Source of the DNA: Parabacteroides faecis
GTDB taxonomy: Bacteria; Bacteroidota; Bacteroidia; Bacteroidales; Tannerellaceae
Assembly: GCF_014647375.1 (NCBI RefSeq)
Contig: NZ_BMPB01000001.1
Coordinates: forward strand, 310,001 to 374,000
DNA length: 64,000 bases
Direction of reading: 5' to 3'
How positions within the stretch are numbered: the stretch's first letter is position 1; each line of letters opens with the position of its first letter. Shown one piece after another: positions 8,535-18,200 of the stretch. The notes beneath the pieces were generated by a model. The model was not told where the DNA came from, ran no database searches, and was given only the letters and a program-made list of their open reading frames with translations. The translations under genes and the position numbers were made by a program.

Positions 8535-10079
8535 ATGGCACAAGAAGATGTTTTCAAGAAATTAGTTTCACACTGTAAAGAATACGGATTTGTATTTCCC
8601 TCTTCAGAAATATATGATGGTTTAGGAGCAGTGTATGATTACGGACAGTATGGCGTAGAGCTGAAAAATAATATAAAGAAATACTGGTGGGACAGCATGA
8701 CCCTGCTTCACGAAAATGTAGTAGGCCTCGACTCCGCTATTTTCATGCATCCGACTATCTGGAAGGCATCCGGCCATGTGGACGCATTCAATGACCCTTT
8801 GATCGACAATAAGGATTCCAAGAAACGGTATCGTGCCGACGTACTGATCGAAGATTATCTGGCTAAGATCGATGAAAAGATACAGAAAGAAGTCGACAAA
8901 GCTGCGAAAAAGTTCGGTGAAGCATTCGATGAAACCCAATTCCGTGCTACCAACGGCCGCGTATTGGAACATCAGGCTAAACGCGACGAGATACACACCC
9001 GTTTTGCGAAAGCACTGAACGATTCCAACTTTGAAGATCTCCGCCAGATCATTATCGACTGCGAAATCGCTTGTCCGATCTCCGGAACACGCAACTGGAC
9101 GGAAGTACGCCAGTTCAACCTGATGTTCTCCACAGAAATGGGATCTACTGCCGACGGCGCTTCCAAAATCTACCTGCGTCCGGAAACTGCACAGGGTATT
9201 TTCGTAAACTTCCTGAACGTGCAGAAGACAGGCCGTATGAAAGTACCTTTCGGTATCGCTCAGATCGGTAAAGCATTCCGTAACGAGATCGTTGCCCGTC
9301 AGTTCATCTTCCGTATGCGTGAGTTCGAACAGATGGAAATGCAGTTCTTCGTTCGTCCGGGAGAAGAAATGGAATGGTTCAAACAATGGAAATCGACTCG
9401 TCTGAAATGGCACAAAGCAATGGGACTGGGTGATCAGAAATATCGTTACCACGATCACGAAAAACTGGCTCATTATGCCAATGCAGCTACAGACATCGAA
9501 TATGAAATGCCGTTCGGTTTCAAAGAAGTGGAAGGTATCCACAGCCGTACAGACTTCGACCTGAGCCAGCATGAGAAATTCTCAGGTAAGAAGATACAGT
9601 ATTTCGATCCTGAATTAAATAAAAGCTATACTCCGTACGTTATTGAAACATCTATCGGTGTCGACCGTGTATTCCTGAGCGTTATGGCCGGATCTTATTG
9701 CGAAGAGACACTCGAAAACGGTGAAACACGCGTAGTATTGAAATTGCCTGCAGCTCTGGCTCCTATCAAGTTAGCCGTATTGCCGCTGGTTAAGAAAGAC
9801 GGGCTTCCTGAAAAAGCGGAAGAGATTGTCAACATGCTGAAATTCGATTTCCGTTGCCAGTATGATGAAAAAGACTCTATCGGCAAACGTTACCGCCGTC
9901 AGGATGCCATTGGAACTCCGTACTGTATTACAGTTGACCACGATACTTTGAAGGATAATTGTGTAACGATCCGTTTCCGTGATACCATGGAACAGGAACG
10001 TGTAAGCATCGACAAGCTGCACGAGATTATTTCTGAAAAGGTTAGTATGAAGTCATTATTAAAAAAGATAACTGAATAA
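8535..10079 (+). CDS. glyS: Glycine-tRNA ligase, dimeric type
   Basis: 514 aa class II aminoacyl-tRNA synthetase that charges tRNA-Gly in the cytoplasm. It is the single-chain alpha2 form, not the split glyQ/glyS form. Visible class II elements are VFPSSEIYDGLGAVYDYG near the N-terminus, motif 2 in AFRNEIVARQFIFRMREFEQMEM, the family stretch YLRPETAQGIFVNF, and motif 3 around TPYVIETSIGVDR. The C-terminal anticodon-binding domain starts near PIKLAVLPLVKKDG. The following lipoprotein gene begins 5 bases after the stop codon, so the two are probably co-transcribed. Confidence 0.97.
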   Translation: MAQEDVFKKLVSHCKEYGFVFPSSEIYDGLGAVYDYGQYGVELKNNIKKYWWDSMTLLHENVVGLDSAIFMHPTIWKASGHVDAFNDPLIDNKDSKKRYRADVLIEDYLAKIDEKIQKEVDKAAKKFGEAFDETQFRATNGRVLEHQAKRDEIHTRFAKALNDSNFEDLRQIIIDCEIACPISGTRNWTEVRQFNLMFSTEMGSTADGASKIYLRPETAQGIFVNFLNVQKTGRMKVPFGIAQIGKAFRNEIVARQFIFRMREFEQMEMQFFVRPGEEMEWFKQWKSTRLKWHKAMGLGDQKYRYHDHEKLAHYANAATDIEYEMPFGFKEVEGIHSRTDFDLSQHEKFSGKKIQYFDPELNKSYTPYVIETSIGVDRVFLSVMAGSYCEETLENGETRVVLKLPAALAPIKLAVLPLVKKDGLPEKAEEIVNMLKFDFRCQYDEKDSIGKRYRRQDAIGTPYCITVDHDTLKDNCVTIRFRDTMEQERVSIDKLHEIISEKVSMKSLLKKITE

Positions 10080-10084
10080 ATTAA

Positions 10085-10684
10085 ATGAAGAAGTACCTGC
10101 AATTCGCGTTGATGATTTTTTGTATGTCCGTAGTCTTTACCTCCTGTAAAGATGACGATGACAGTGATGATGCAGCCGTTGAAGCATACAAACTGAAAAA
10201 TGAACAGGCTTTCGCGGCAAAGGAAAAAGACACCGATTTCTTTAAAGTAAGTATACAAGGATCCGGAGATGATTTTGTTTATGCTAAAAGGATAAAACAA
10301 GGAGACGGCCCTGTAATCTATTACAACAGCCGTGTGACTGTTTATTACAAAGGATGGTTGATCGATAGCAAAGAAGGCGAGTATTTCGATCAGTGCGTTC
10401 CCTATGCAGCACCAGCTAAATTCGCTGTAAGCTCCGCTTCCTCCAACTATAACTATACTTATGGCTATGGAGTTCCCTCTCCTATAACTGGATGGACCAT
10501 TGCTTTGCAAAATATGGTAGTTGGTGACAAATGGGAAGTTTGGATTCCTCAGAAACTAGGATATGGTTCTAATAAAAAGGATAACATTCCTGCATACTCT
10601 ACATTAATTTTTGAGATAGAGGTCATGGAAAGAACATCTGAAGTTGCAGGAACCGATGATAAAGAAGATTATCCAACATCTTAA
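10085..10684 (+). CDS. FKBP-type peptidyl-prolyl isomerase lipoprotein
   Basis: 199 aa. The signal peptide ends in the lipobox FTSC (cysteine about 21), followed by an acidic stretch KDDDDSDD. That acidic stretch resembles a surface-export signal of Bacteroidetes lipoproteins. The FKBP domain covers roughly residues 65-190, with VTVYYKGWLIDSKEGEYFDQ and later MVVGDKWEVWIPQKLGYG and IPAYSTLIFEIEVME, all standard FKBP strands. It should assist folding outside the cytoplasm. It follows glyS by 5 bases and is closed by a strong terminator. Confidence 0.85.
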   Translation: MKKYLQFALMIFCMSVVFTSCKDDDDSDDAAVEAYKLKNEQAFAAKEKDTDFFKVSIQGSGDDFVYAKRIKQGDGPVIYYNSRVTVYYKGWLIDSKEGEYFDQCVPYAAPAKFAVSSASSNYNYTYGYGVPSPITGWTIALQNMVVGDKWEVWIPQKLGYGSNKKDNIPAYSTLIFEIEVMERTSEVAGTDDKEDYPTS

Positions 10685-10704
10685 ATTCACTTTAGAATGA
10701 ATAG

Positions 10705-10742
10705 AAAAGGGGACATCAAATATTTGATGCCCCCTTTTTATT
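10705..10742 (+). terminator. Terminator after the FKBP gene
   Basis: AAAAGGGG (10705-10712) and CCCCTTTT (10731-10738) form the base of the stem, with CATCAAATATTTGATG as the inner palindrome. A T tract is built into the right arm. Confidence 0.85.
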
Positions 10743-10759
10743 ATTTATAAGTTTGATAT

Positions 10760-10870
10760 AAAAAAGGCTGCCTCATAAAGCAAACCCTTATAAACAATTA
10801 AAGCCTGTCTCACGACAAGCCCTAACCAAACTTTGTTAACCTTAAATCTAATACTATTATGAAAAAACCA
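10760..10870 (-). ncRNA. Small RNA family, copy 1
   Basis: Minus-strand transcript of about 110 nt predicted from a consensus promoter on its right and a Rho-independent terminator on its left. The body is nearly identical to copies 2-4 (22.77, 24.71 and 28.02 kb). In order from the 5' end: a U-rich segment antisense to ATTATGAAAAAACC, then a conserved AAGGTTAACAAAGTTGG stretch. Next is a 10-bp hairpin closed by a GTGA tetraloop (about 10801-10824), then the terminator hairpin (10766-10786) and a T tract (10760-10765). It lies downstream of the alpha-galactoside locus. No protein is expected from it. Confidence 0.75.
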
Positions 10871-10875
10871 CAGTA

Positions 10876-10906
10876 CAAAGATACAGGAATAAAGGGCTTT
10901 TGTCAA
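10876..10906 (-). promoter_or_regulatory. Promoter of small RNA copy 1
   Basis: Minus strand: TTGACAA (10900-10906), 20 bases from TTG to the -7 box, then TATCTTTG (10876-10883). The boxes are conserved in all four copies while the spacer sequence is free to vary. Confidence 0.8.
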
Positions 10907-10984
10907 GTCTTTTCTGACTAATAAACGTTAAGCAGAACACTTATTCCAGTCAAATTTTGTTATCGAACACAAAACTATATAGAT

Positions 10985-11045
10985 TACAATCAAATTCTAC
11001 TAAAATTAACAGCCTAGAGCCCTAATTTCAGTAGATTTGATTGTA
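10985..11045. terminator. Long inverted repeat at the end of the alpha-galactoside locus
   Basis: Arms 10985-11007 and 11024-11045 are complementary over about 20 of 23 positions around a 16-base loop, directly after the last gene of the locus (stop at 11058, minus strand). There is no proper U tract, so it may stabilise the 3' end of the mRNA rather than terminate alone. Confidence 0.5.
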
Positions 11046-11057
11046 TCGACATGGATC

Positions 11058-13400
11058 TTATTTTATGAACTTCAAACATTCGGAATCCTGTGGGGAAGTG
11101 ACTGCCTGAACCAGGAATATACCTTTGGGCAGATCAGCAATATTGATGTCATAGCAGGTTTGCGAAGATAAAGCAGGATACTTTTTCAGTAACGCTCCCT
11201 GTGTCGAGTAGATAAGAATATCTTTCAGTTCTTTTTCCGTCTGTATAAACAAATGATCGTCCTTTACCCAGCCGGTTATCTTTCTATCCGGCGTAGTAAG
11301 ATCGGACACACCCGTTCCCGTGCCTTTCTTATCTATTCTGTATAACTTCACACCAAAATTAGGTAAAGAGAAAGGAATTTCTTCACCTTTCAGCGACACG
11401 CCCTGACCAGTCCAGAGCTCTTTAATACCTTTCACATCGGAAGAAGCGATTCCCAGTCGTGACAACTTGATATCTTCCGAGACTGATTCAGCTTTATAAT
11501 TAAATGCAGCGACATACATATAATCATCCGTATCCAACATAAAAAGACTCTCGCCACGGTTCCTTCCCCAACTGTTTTTACCTGAAGCCGTGGCACCTTC
11601 CACCGGGTAAAAAGATTTACCGATGCGCGCAATTTCGTTCACGTCGGCATTCGTCGCAAACTTTTCTGCTTTCTGGCGGGCAGCGAGATCCCCTATACAA
11701 GTTCCTTTCTGGCTGAAATTATCACCGAGAATATAAGTTCCCGTGATCACTCCCGATGTAATACGCATACGGTTTTCATCTTCATTATAAGCATCTTTAT
11801 GAAGAACCAGATGGTCGGCATCATTGAAGTTGTAGACCTTGTCGAGCCACCAGCCAAAAGAAAGTCCGTTCATTACATATTCCGTATCTTCCTTAGCTCC
11901 CCAGGCATCGCAACTGATACGGCGGGAGTTCCCGTATTGCGCAGGAAAGGCAGGAGCAATGGATAAAGCCATGAACATGTCATCCCCGCACAATTCCGTC
12001 AGATACTTCATACCACTGTTATAAGCCTGCACACCGGTCGTAACGCTCTTATCGTAATAAGAGTCCGCTTCAAGAATTGCATTGTTCAGGAAGTCGAATT
12101 TGATGTATTTATATCCCAACTCTTTAAAACGGTTGATGAAGTAACTCATCCGTTCACGGGTACCGGGATGGGTCGGGTCTAACGCACGGGAAGCAATCTT
12201 CTTCGGTTTTCCGTTCACATAGAGGTAAGCGTCTCCGTATCTGTAGCTGCTACCTTCCATAGAACGGCTACCGTCTTCTCCCCAATCGGAGAAAGGAGAC
12301 CAATAGATGCCCGGAACCTGTCCGTTATCGACACATTGCTTGGCAAATGTCTTCAACTGATAATCGTTCAGGTTATCCCAGTAAGAATCGAGGATCACAT
12401 AAGCCGTGCCGTCATTATTGAAATGATTCGGTTGCAGGTTCGTACTGATATAATCGGATACATCGAGAGCACCGGTAAAATTCAGCTTCTCGGCCATTGC
12501 GCCCCAACTGTTCCATCCGAAGATATTTCCTTTCGCCCATTTACGGGGAGGAGCAACCAACGCATTTGCTTCGCCGTATGCTTCAAGCCCTTTGCGCCAG
12601 TCATCGAACATGCCGACCAGGAGTTTCGGAGATTTCAGTTTCGTACCGGAGATGCTGCCGTGAGGTTTTGAACCTTCGGCATCGATATCGTGGGTAAGGC
12701 GATGGCTGATCCCGCCAAAACATTCCAGGCGGTTCAACTGCTGGTTGCCGGAGGTAGAATAGCGTACGCCGGTCTTCCATGTATCATGTTCAACGGAACC
12801 GAGCACCAGTCCTTCACGTGTATCACCAGAATAGATGGAAGTGACCTCGAAAGAAACAGAGTCTACCGACAATGCCAATGAGGAATAACCGATCCAGGCA
12901 TCATTGTCGAACGGTACGGATAAAACCCGGTTGGAGGCATTTGCATTCAGGAAAGAGCTGGTCGTTTCTGTGACAACCGGAGCAATATAATTACTTGAGG
13001 TTGCAGTCTCCGAAACGATATAGGCTTCTGTCAGAAAGTAACTTTTATCCGGATAGAAATAGAACGACTGTTGCAGAGCCGGTTTTCCATCGTGTGCTGC
13101 ATAGGTAAATGTGTATTTATGTCCGGCACCGAAGACATCATCGACAGTTTCTTCCGAAAAAGCAGGCTGTCCGTACTCCGTGCTTCGCAACCATGTTTCC
13201 TTCTCTTTCGCCTGAACAAAAACACCCGCCAATATGGTCTTTTCCTTATGGATAAAGTCGCATGTCTTTGTTCCTTCATTATAAACGATCTTCCAGCTAC
13301 CGGAAGCGATCACTTGCTGTTCACCTGCAAAAGCCTTTGCCCCCAACAAGAGACATACAAGACCAAAAAGCAGGGATGTTCCTGTTAAATTATTTTTCAT
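11058..13400 (-). CDS. Clan GH-D alpha-galactosidase-like glycosidase with T9SS-like C-terminal domain
   Basis: 780 aa with a signal peptide (MKNNLTGTSLLFGLVCLLLGAKAFA). The N-terminal beta-sandwich is followed by a TIM barrel with GWNSWGA, YWSPFSDWG, the likely nucleophile strand KYIKFDFLN and RRISCDAWG, which resembles the GH27 acid/base segment. DADHLVL closes the barrel. It is a paralogue of the protein at 18375-20372. The last 80 or so residues (from about 700) look like a type IX sorting domain, with ILIYSTQGALLKKY and ADLPKGIFLVQA. It is the distal gene of the locus, behind a terminator and a palindromic repeat array. Exact GH family and linkage are inferred. Confidence 0.75.
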   Translation of the reverse strand: MKNNLTGTSLLFGLVCLLLGAKAFAGEQQVIASGSWKIVYNEGTKTCDFIHKEKTILAGVFVQAKEKETWLRSTEYGQPAFSEETVDDVFGAGHKYTFTYAAHDGKPALQQSFYFYPDKSYFLTEAYIVSETATSSNYIAPVVTETTSSFLNANASNRVLSVPFDNDAWIGYSSLALSVDSVSFEVTSIYSGDTREGLVLGSVEHDTWKTGVRYSTSGNQQLNRLECFGGISHRLTHDIDAEGSKPHGSISGTKLKSPKLLVGMFDDWRKGLEAYGEANALVAPPRKWAKGNIFGWNSWGAMAEKLNFTGALDVSDYISTNLQPNHFNNDGTAYVILDSYWDNLNDYQLKTFAKQCVDNGQVPGIYWSPFSDWGEDGSRSMEGSSYRYGDAYLYVNGKPKKIASRALDPTHPGTRERMSYFINRFKELGYKYIKFDFLNNAILEADSYYDKSVTTGVQAYNSGMKYLTELCGDDMFMALSIAPAFPAQYGNSRRISCDAWGAKEDTEYVMNGLSFGWWLDKVYNFNDADHLVLHKDAYNEDENRMRITSGVITGTYILGDNFSQKGTCIGDLAARQKAEKFATNADVNEIARIGKSFYPVEGATASGKNSWGRNRGESLFMLDTDDYMYVAAFNYKAESVSEDIKLSRLGIASSDVKGIKELWTGQGVSLKGEEIPFSLPNFGVKLYRIDKKGTGTGVSDLTTPDRKITGWVKDDHLFIQTEKELKDILIYSTQGALLKKYPALSSQTCYDINIADLPKGIFLVQAVTSPQDSECLKFIK

Positions 13401-13440
13401 GACCTATTATTATATTAGTTTGATTCGGTTTTTTATTAAA

Positions 13441-13473
13441 CAAAACACCGGGCAAAGACATGCCTTCCCGGTG
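13441..13473 (-). terminator. Intrinsic terminator between susD and the distal glycosidase gene
   Basis: CACCGGG (13446-13452) and CCCGGTG (13467-13473) form a GC-rich stem; on the minus strand it is followed by TTTTGTTT. It sits inside the locus, upstream of the gene starting at 13400, so expression of that gene needs read-through or its own promoter. Confidence 0.65.
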
Positions 13474-13526
13474 CTTTCTCCTTTTACAATCCTTTTGCCT
13501 TTAGTTTATTAAATTTCAATCAATTA

Positions 13527-13647
13527 CAGTTTCCTCGTAGTTTCGCTATTTGGAAACTGTAGTTCTCTGCGGAGGGAACTGTAATTTCCTGCCTGGGAAA
13601 CTCTAGTTTCCTAAGGAGGAAACCGGAGTTTCTTCCCTAGGAAACTG
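13527..13647. repeat. Array of palindromic 22-bp units
   Basis: Four consecutive 22-bp units (13560-13581, 13582-13603, 13604-13625, 13626-13647) and one longer 33-bp unit (13527-13559). Most units have the form AGTTTCC, about 8 bases, GGAAACT, with small changes, so each can fold on itself or pair with its neighbours. It lies in the 3' untranslated region of susD. There are no unique spacers, so it is not a CRISPR array. Confidence 0.7.
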
Positions 13648-13661
13648 AAGTAACTTTACAG

Positions 13662-15239
13662 TTATCTGTATCCGGGGTTCTGATCATCCTGAGTCATGTC
13701 CGGATTCTGTTCGATCTCTTCGTTAGGGATCGGATAACGAACGTTATAATCCTGGATCGTACCTGAGCGTTTCGCCCATTTGTTGCGTGCTTTGATATAC
13801 TCAACGAATTTGCCTGTACGGATCAGATCGGCACGACGCCAGTTCTCACCCAGAAACTCACGCATACGTTCATCCATGATCTTCACACGGAAGTTATCCT
13901 GAGACATACCTGCATCCCATTTCTTATCAGCCGGGATATTAAAGCCCCATGCACGGTTACGCACTTCATTCACCTTTTCTACCGCCTGTCCGGTTTGTCC
14001 TAATTCATTCAGACATTCGGCATAGCTAAGAAGGACATCCGCATAACGGAGAGCCGGGATATTCTTCCCTGAGTTCCACATATTGTTGATACCCAAGCCT
14101 GAATACTGGTCGGTACGATAATCTTCATATTTCTTTACGTGCGGTTTCAATTCGTCATGGTCTTCACCCAGATCTTCCCAAGCAACACATTCGTAGTTAG
14201 GGACTTCACCATGATACGTAAAGTCGTAACGGATACTTTCCTCTTTACGGACATCACCGTCTTCCCAGATACCACCGTTTTCCACCGTTTCATATCCATA
14301 TTCAGTAACAACGACATGGTCGTAACCGGCAAAGTAACAACCGTCTTTCCACCAGTTCTGCGCCACACGTGAACCGATCTGGAACTGGATCTGGTTACGG
14401 TTCGGATTATTATTGAACTGAAATTCATAAATAGATTCCGCCGTATTCGGTTTCTCGTAATTCCACAGGTCGGCATAGTTTACCAATGAATAGCCCATCC
14501 CCATTACTTTCTCGAAACATTCTTTCGCCTTGTTGAAGTCGCGCAGACCGGTTTCTACCGGAGCAGACATATAAGCCTTACCCAACATCGTATAGCCGGC
14601 ACCGGAAGTTGCCCGTCCAGCCGTATTTGTCTTAGGAGCATATTTAGCCGCTTTTTCCAGGTCATTGATAATAAACTGCCAGACATCGGTCAAAGACTGA
14701 CGGCCGTAGCCGGTTTCTTCCAGCTTATCCAGGTCGATGATAGGTATTTCACCCCAGTATAACGCCAGTTCATAATCGACGAAACCACGCACGAAACAGG
14801 CCTCACCCAACAGTTCAGCTTGTTTGGTTCCTTCTGCCAGATCAGGCGTATCCAACGCACGGACGATCTTGGCAGCAGCGGTAACTATCGGGAAACGTTT
14901 GTTCCACTGATCTTTCACCTTGCTATGCAGGGAGTTCATATTGGCATCGTAACGGTCCATAGCCGCTCCTTCGCCACCCCCTTTATTCTGTAATGCACCG
15001 CGCTGTATTTCGTCGGTACCGGTCATCAGGAACCAGGCACGTTCATCCTGGCGGGTATTGTCACGCCAAGTATTATAGATACCCTTCAGATTCAGTTCGA
15101 TAAACTCTACATCTGAATAGATCTGCTCTTCTGTCAATGCTTTCTTGTTTTCCTGTGTCAGGAAATCGGAACAAGATGTGGTGATTCCGGCAGTAAGCGC
15201 CAAAGCCAGCAATCCGATCAAATTATATCTCTTTTTCAT
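13662..15239 (-). CDS. SusD/RagB-family glycan-binding outer-membrane lipoprotein
   Basis: 525 aa. The signal peptide ends in the lipobox ITTSC (cysteine about 23), giving a surface lipoprotein. SusD-like sequence follows: FLTQENKKALTEEQIYSDVEFIELNLKG at the start. The conserved C-terminal part contains IPALRYADVLLSYAECLNELG, REFLGENWRRADLIRTGKF and the ending QNPGYR. It partners with the SusC encoded 21 bases upstream. The start region ATTATGAAAAA is complementary over 11 bases to the conserved 5' part of the small-RNA family, the best match I saw among genes in this window. Confidence 0.92.
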   Translation of the reverse strand: MKKRYNLIGLLALALTAGITTSCSDFLTQENKKALTEEQIYSDVEFIELNLKGIYNTWRDNTRQDERAWFLMTGTDEIQRGALQNKGGGEGAAMDRYDANMNSLHSKVKDQWNKRFPIVTAAAKIVRALDTPDLAEGTKQAELLGEACFVRGFVDYELALYWGEIPIIDLDKLEETGYGRQSLTDVWQFIINDLEKAAKYAPKTNTAGRATSGAGYTMLGKAYMSAPVETGLRDFNKAKECFEKVMGMGYSLVNYADLWNYEKPNTAESIYEFQFNNNPNRNQIQFQIGSRVAQNWWKDGCYFAGYDHVVVTEYGYETVENGGIWEDGDVRKEESIRYDFTYHGEVPNYECVAWEDLGEDHDELKPHVKKYEDYRTDQYSGLGINNMWNSGKNIPALRYADVLLSYAECLNELGQTGQAVEKVNEVRNRAWGFNIPADKKWDAGMSQDNFRVKIMDERMREFLGENWRRADLIRTGKFVEYIKARNKWAKRSGTIQDYNVRYPIPNEEIEQNPDMTQDDQNPGYR

Positions 15240-15260
15240 AATTGTAATCCTTTTAAATCA

Positions 15261-18200
15261 TTAAAAACTAAAGTTCAAACCAAATACATACATTTTTGTC
15301 GGAGGATATCCGTAATCGCCTGTTTCAGGATCGAAGCCTTTATATTTGGTTGCACAGAACAGGTTGGATGCTGTGAAGTAAACACGCAGGTTTTCCACTT
15401 TGAGCTGGCTCAACAAAGGTTTCGGGAATGAATAAGCCAATGTCAGTGTAGACAAACGCAGATAAGAGGCATTCTGGATCGTGTAATCCATATCGGACGG
15501 ATTATAACGGTTATAACCGCTGGTCGTATTGGCAATCACACGCGGAACGGAAGCACCGGTATTTTCCGGAGTCCAACGGTCCAGCAGGTCGATAGACGAC
15601 ATGCCCGTACCTGTACTGTTGATCAAACCTTCGTAATATGAACTGATTTTCTTTGCACCGTAAGAATAGTTGAATACAGCATTCAAGGTAATTCCCTTAT
15701 AGCTGAAATCGGTGGCAAACCCGCCGTAGAACTTCGGATCCTTCTTTCCTACCACTGTGCGGTCAAGCTGGTCGATTACGCCGTCAGGCACACCGTCAGG
15801 GCCGGAAATATCTTGCGGGAACAAATCACCCAGGCTTACATGTTTTCCATTGAAATCCAGATTTTCCCATTCGCTACGGTTCGATTCGTTCGCGATACCG
15901 CCAGTCTTATAAGTATAAATGTTATTCAATGATTCGCCCAGGAAGATATTCTTTTCACGATCTGAACCGTTCAGGATCTCTGTCACCTGGCCATACAACT
16001 TAGACACCTCATTCTTATCGAAAGAGATATTGGCATTCACATTCCATGTAAAGTCTTTTGTCTGTATCGGAGTAGCGTTGATCGTCGCTTCAAAACCTTT
16101 ATTCTTTACAGAACCGATATTTTCCCATGTTTCACTGTAGCCGGAAGTCAACGGCAGAGAGTGTTTCATCAACAGATTATCATTCTTTATAAAGAATCCG
16201 TCCAGAGAAACGTTCAAACGGTCATTGAGGAATGCCATATCGACACCGATATTGGTTTGTTTCTGTTTTTCCCAGGTAATAGCAGGCGTACCTCTCAAAC
16301 CGCTGGTTGCGTAGGAAGCTTCGCCGTTGCTGACAGAAGAGAAATACAATGTACGATATGCATAGTTTTCGATATCCTGGTTACCAACCACACCATAACC
16401 TACACGGAACTTCATCCGGTCGAAAATAGTCTGGTCTTCCATGAACGCTTCATTCGTTATATCCCATGCGGCAGAGAAAGAAGGCAGGATACCCCAGCGG
16501 TGGCCTTTGGCAAACTTGGAAGAACCGTCGTAACGGGCCGTTGCCGTCAGGTAGTAACGCATATCATAGTTGTAGTTCACTCTACCCAGGACAGAAACGA
16601 GGGTATTGCCCTTGAAGTCAGAATCGAGTTCTTTCTTATCGTTAGCGGCAGCACCTTTCAGGTCATACCACAGCAAATCGTCGCTGGCATAACGGTCGCC
16701 CTGTGCTTTAGTATAGTTTTCCGAGTTCTTGGTCGTACTTGTACCGAACAGGAAGTTCATGCGGTGTTTGTTGATCGTCTTGTCGTAAGTGATCGTATTA
16801 TCCCACTGCCAGTTCAACTGTGACCATCTTTCGTGTTTTGCTCTCGCATCACCGTTATAGTGACGGATAGCTTCCTGGATATAGCTCGGTGTATATTCGA
16901 ACCAGGTCTGTGAAGAAACATCCAATGCGAACGTAGAACGGATATTCAGCCCTTCGATCGGATTGATGTTGATATAATTGGAAGAAAGGAAACGGTTACG
17001 GGCACGTTCGCGGGCTACTTCCTGCGAGTTGAACGGGTTGTAATCGTTATTGTTTCCTTCGTTGTGCACACGGTAGTACAATGTCAGATAATCCCAGGTG
17101 TAACGGGTTGCCGGATCTTTGTAAGGTGCCGGATTCAGCAGCGGGTTTGCATTCAGCGCCTTGTCATACACATCGTCTGTCGGCAGGTTATTTTCCGTAC
17201 GGGAGAAAGAAGAGTTCGTACCGACCTTCAACCACGGTTTGATCATCGATTCCGCATTGATACGTCCGGAATATTTCTTTTCTTTCGAATCACCGATCAG
17301 ACCGTCGATATTGGCATAATCGAAGCTGATGTAAATATTGTTCTTTTCCGTTGCATTGGAGAAGCTTACGGAGTGGTTCTGCTGGAAACCGGTGCTTGCC
17401 ACCTCATCCAACCAGTTATAGCTCTGACCTGCATTGTGAGTGGCGAACTCCTCATCGGAGAAAGCGGTATTCGTTTTCATCAATGTGTTATTGATGTAAT
17501 CCTGACGGTTTGCCGTAGGATTGTCCTGCATGTACCCATTGGCAAAAGCATCTATACGCAGGTCGAACAACTGGGAAGCATCCATTGTCTTCGGACGCTG
17601 GGTAATTTTTGAGAAACCTACCCAACCGTCGTAAGTAACACGTCCTTCGCCTATTTTACCTTTTTTGGTCGTGATAAGAACGACACCGTTGGCACCACGT
17701 GATCCGTAAAGGGCTGTAGCCGAGGCATCTTTCAACACCTGTACGGAAGCCACATCGTTCACATTGATGGCGTTAAAACCGCCGTAACCGTTGCCCATAA
17801 CCAAACCATCGACAACGTAGATCGGATCTGAACCGGAATTGATCGTATTCACACCACGAATCTTGATACTTGAATCGTCACCCGGACGAGTTCCTTTAGT
17901 GATCAAAACACCGGCTACACGTCCCTGAAGGGCTTCATTGACGGTCGTTACCGGGCGTTCTTCCAACACTTTCGCGTCGACATGCGCAATAGCGCCTGTC
18001 AGGTCGCTTTTCTTCATGGAAGCACCTACGATCACTACTTCGTCGATAGATTGTGAGTCTTCTGAAAGTGATACGTTGATCACGTTCTGGTTACCGACTT
18101 TTACTTCCTTGGTGTCATATCCGATATAGCTGATCACCAGGGTGGCGCCCGGTGAGGCTGTCAAAGAATATTTTCCATCCATATCCGATATAGTCCCTTG

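Noticed and set aside
10860-10923. Plus-strand short peptide starting MKKPQYKDTG in each repeat copy
   Set aside because: The ATG is conserved only because its complement is part of the minus-strand RNA. The four peptides differ in length and diverge exactly where the promoter spacer begins, and no plus-strand promoter is seen.
13527-13647. CRISPR array
   Set aside because: The 22-bp units are adjacent, each palindromic, with no unique spacers and no cas genes nearby.
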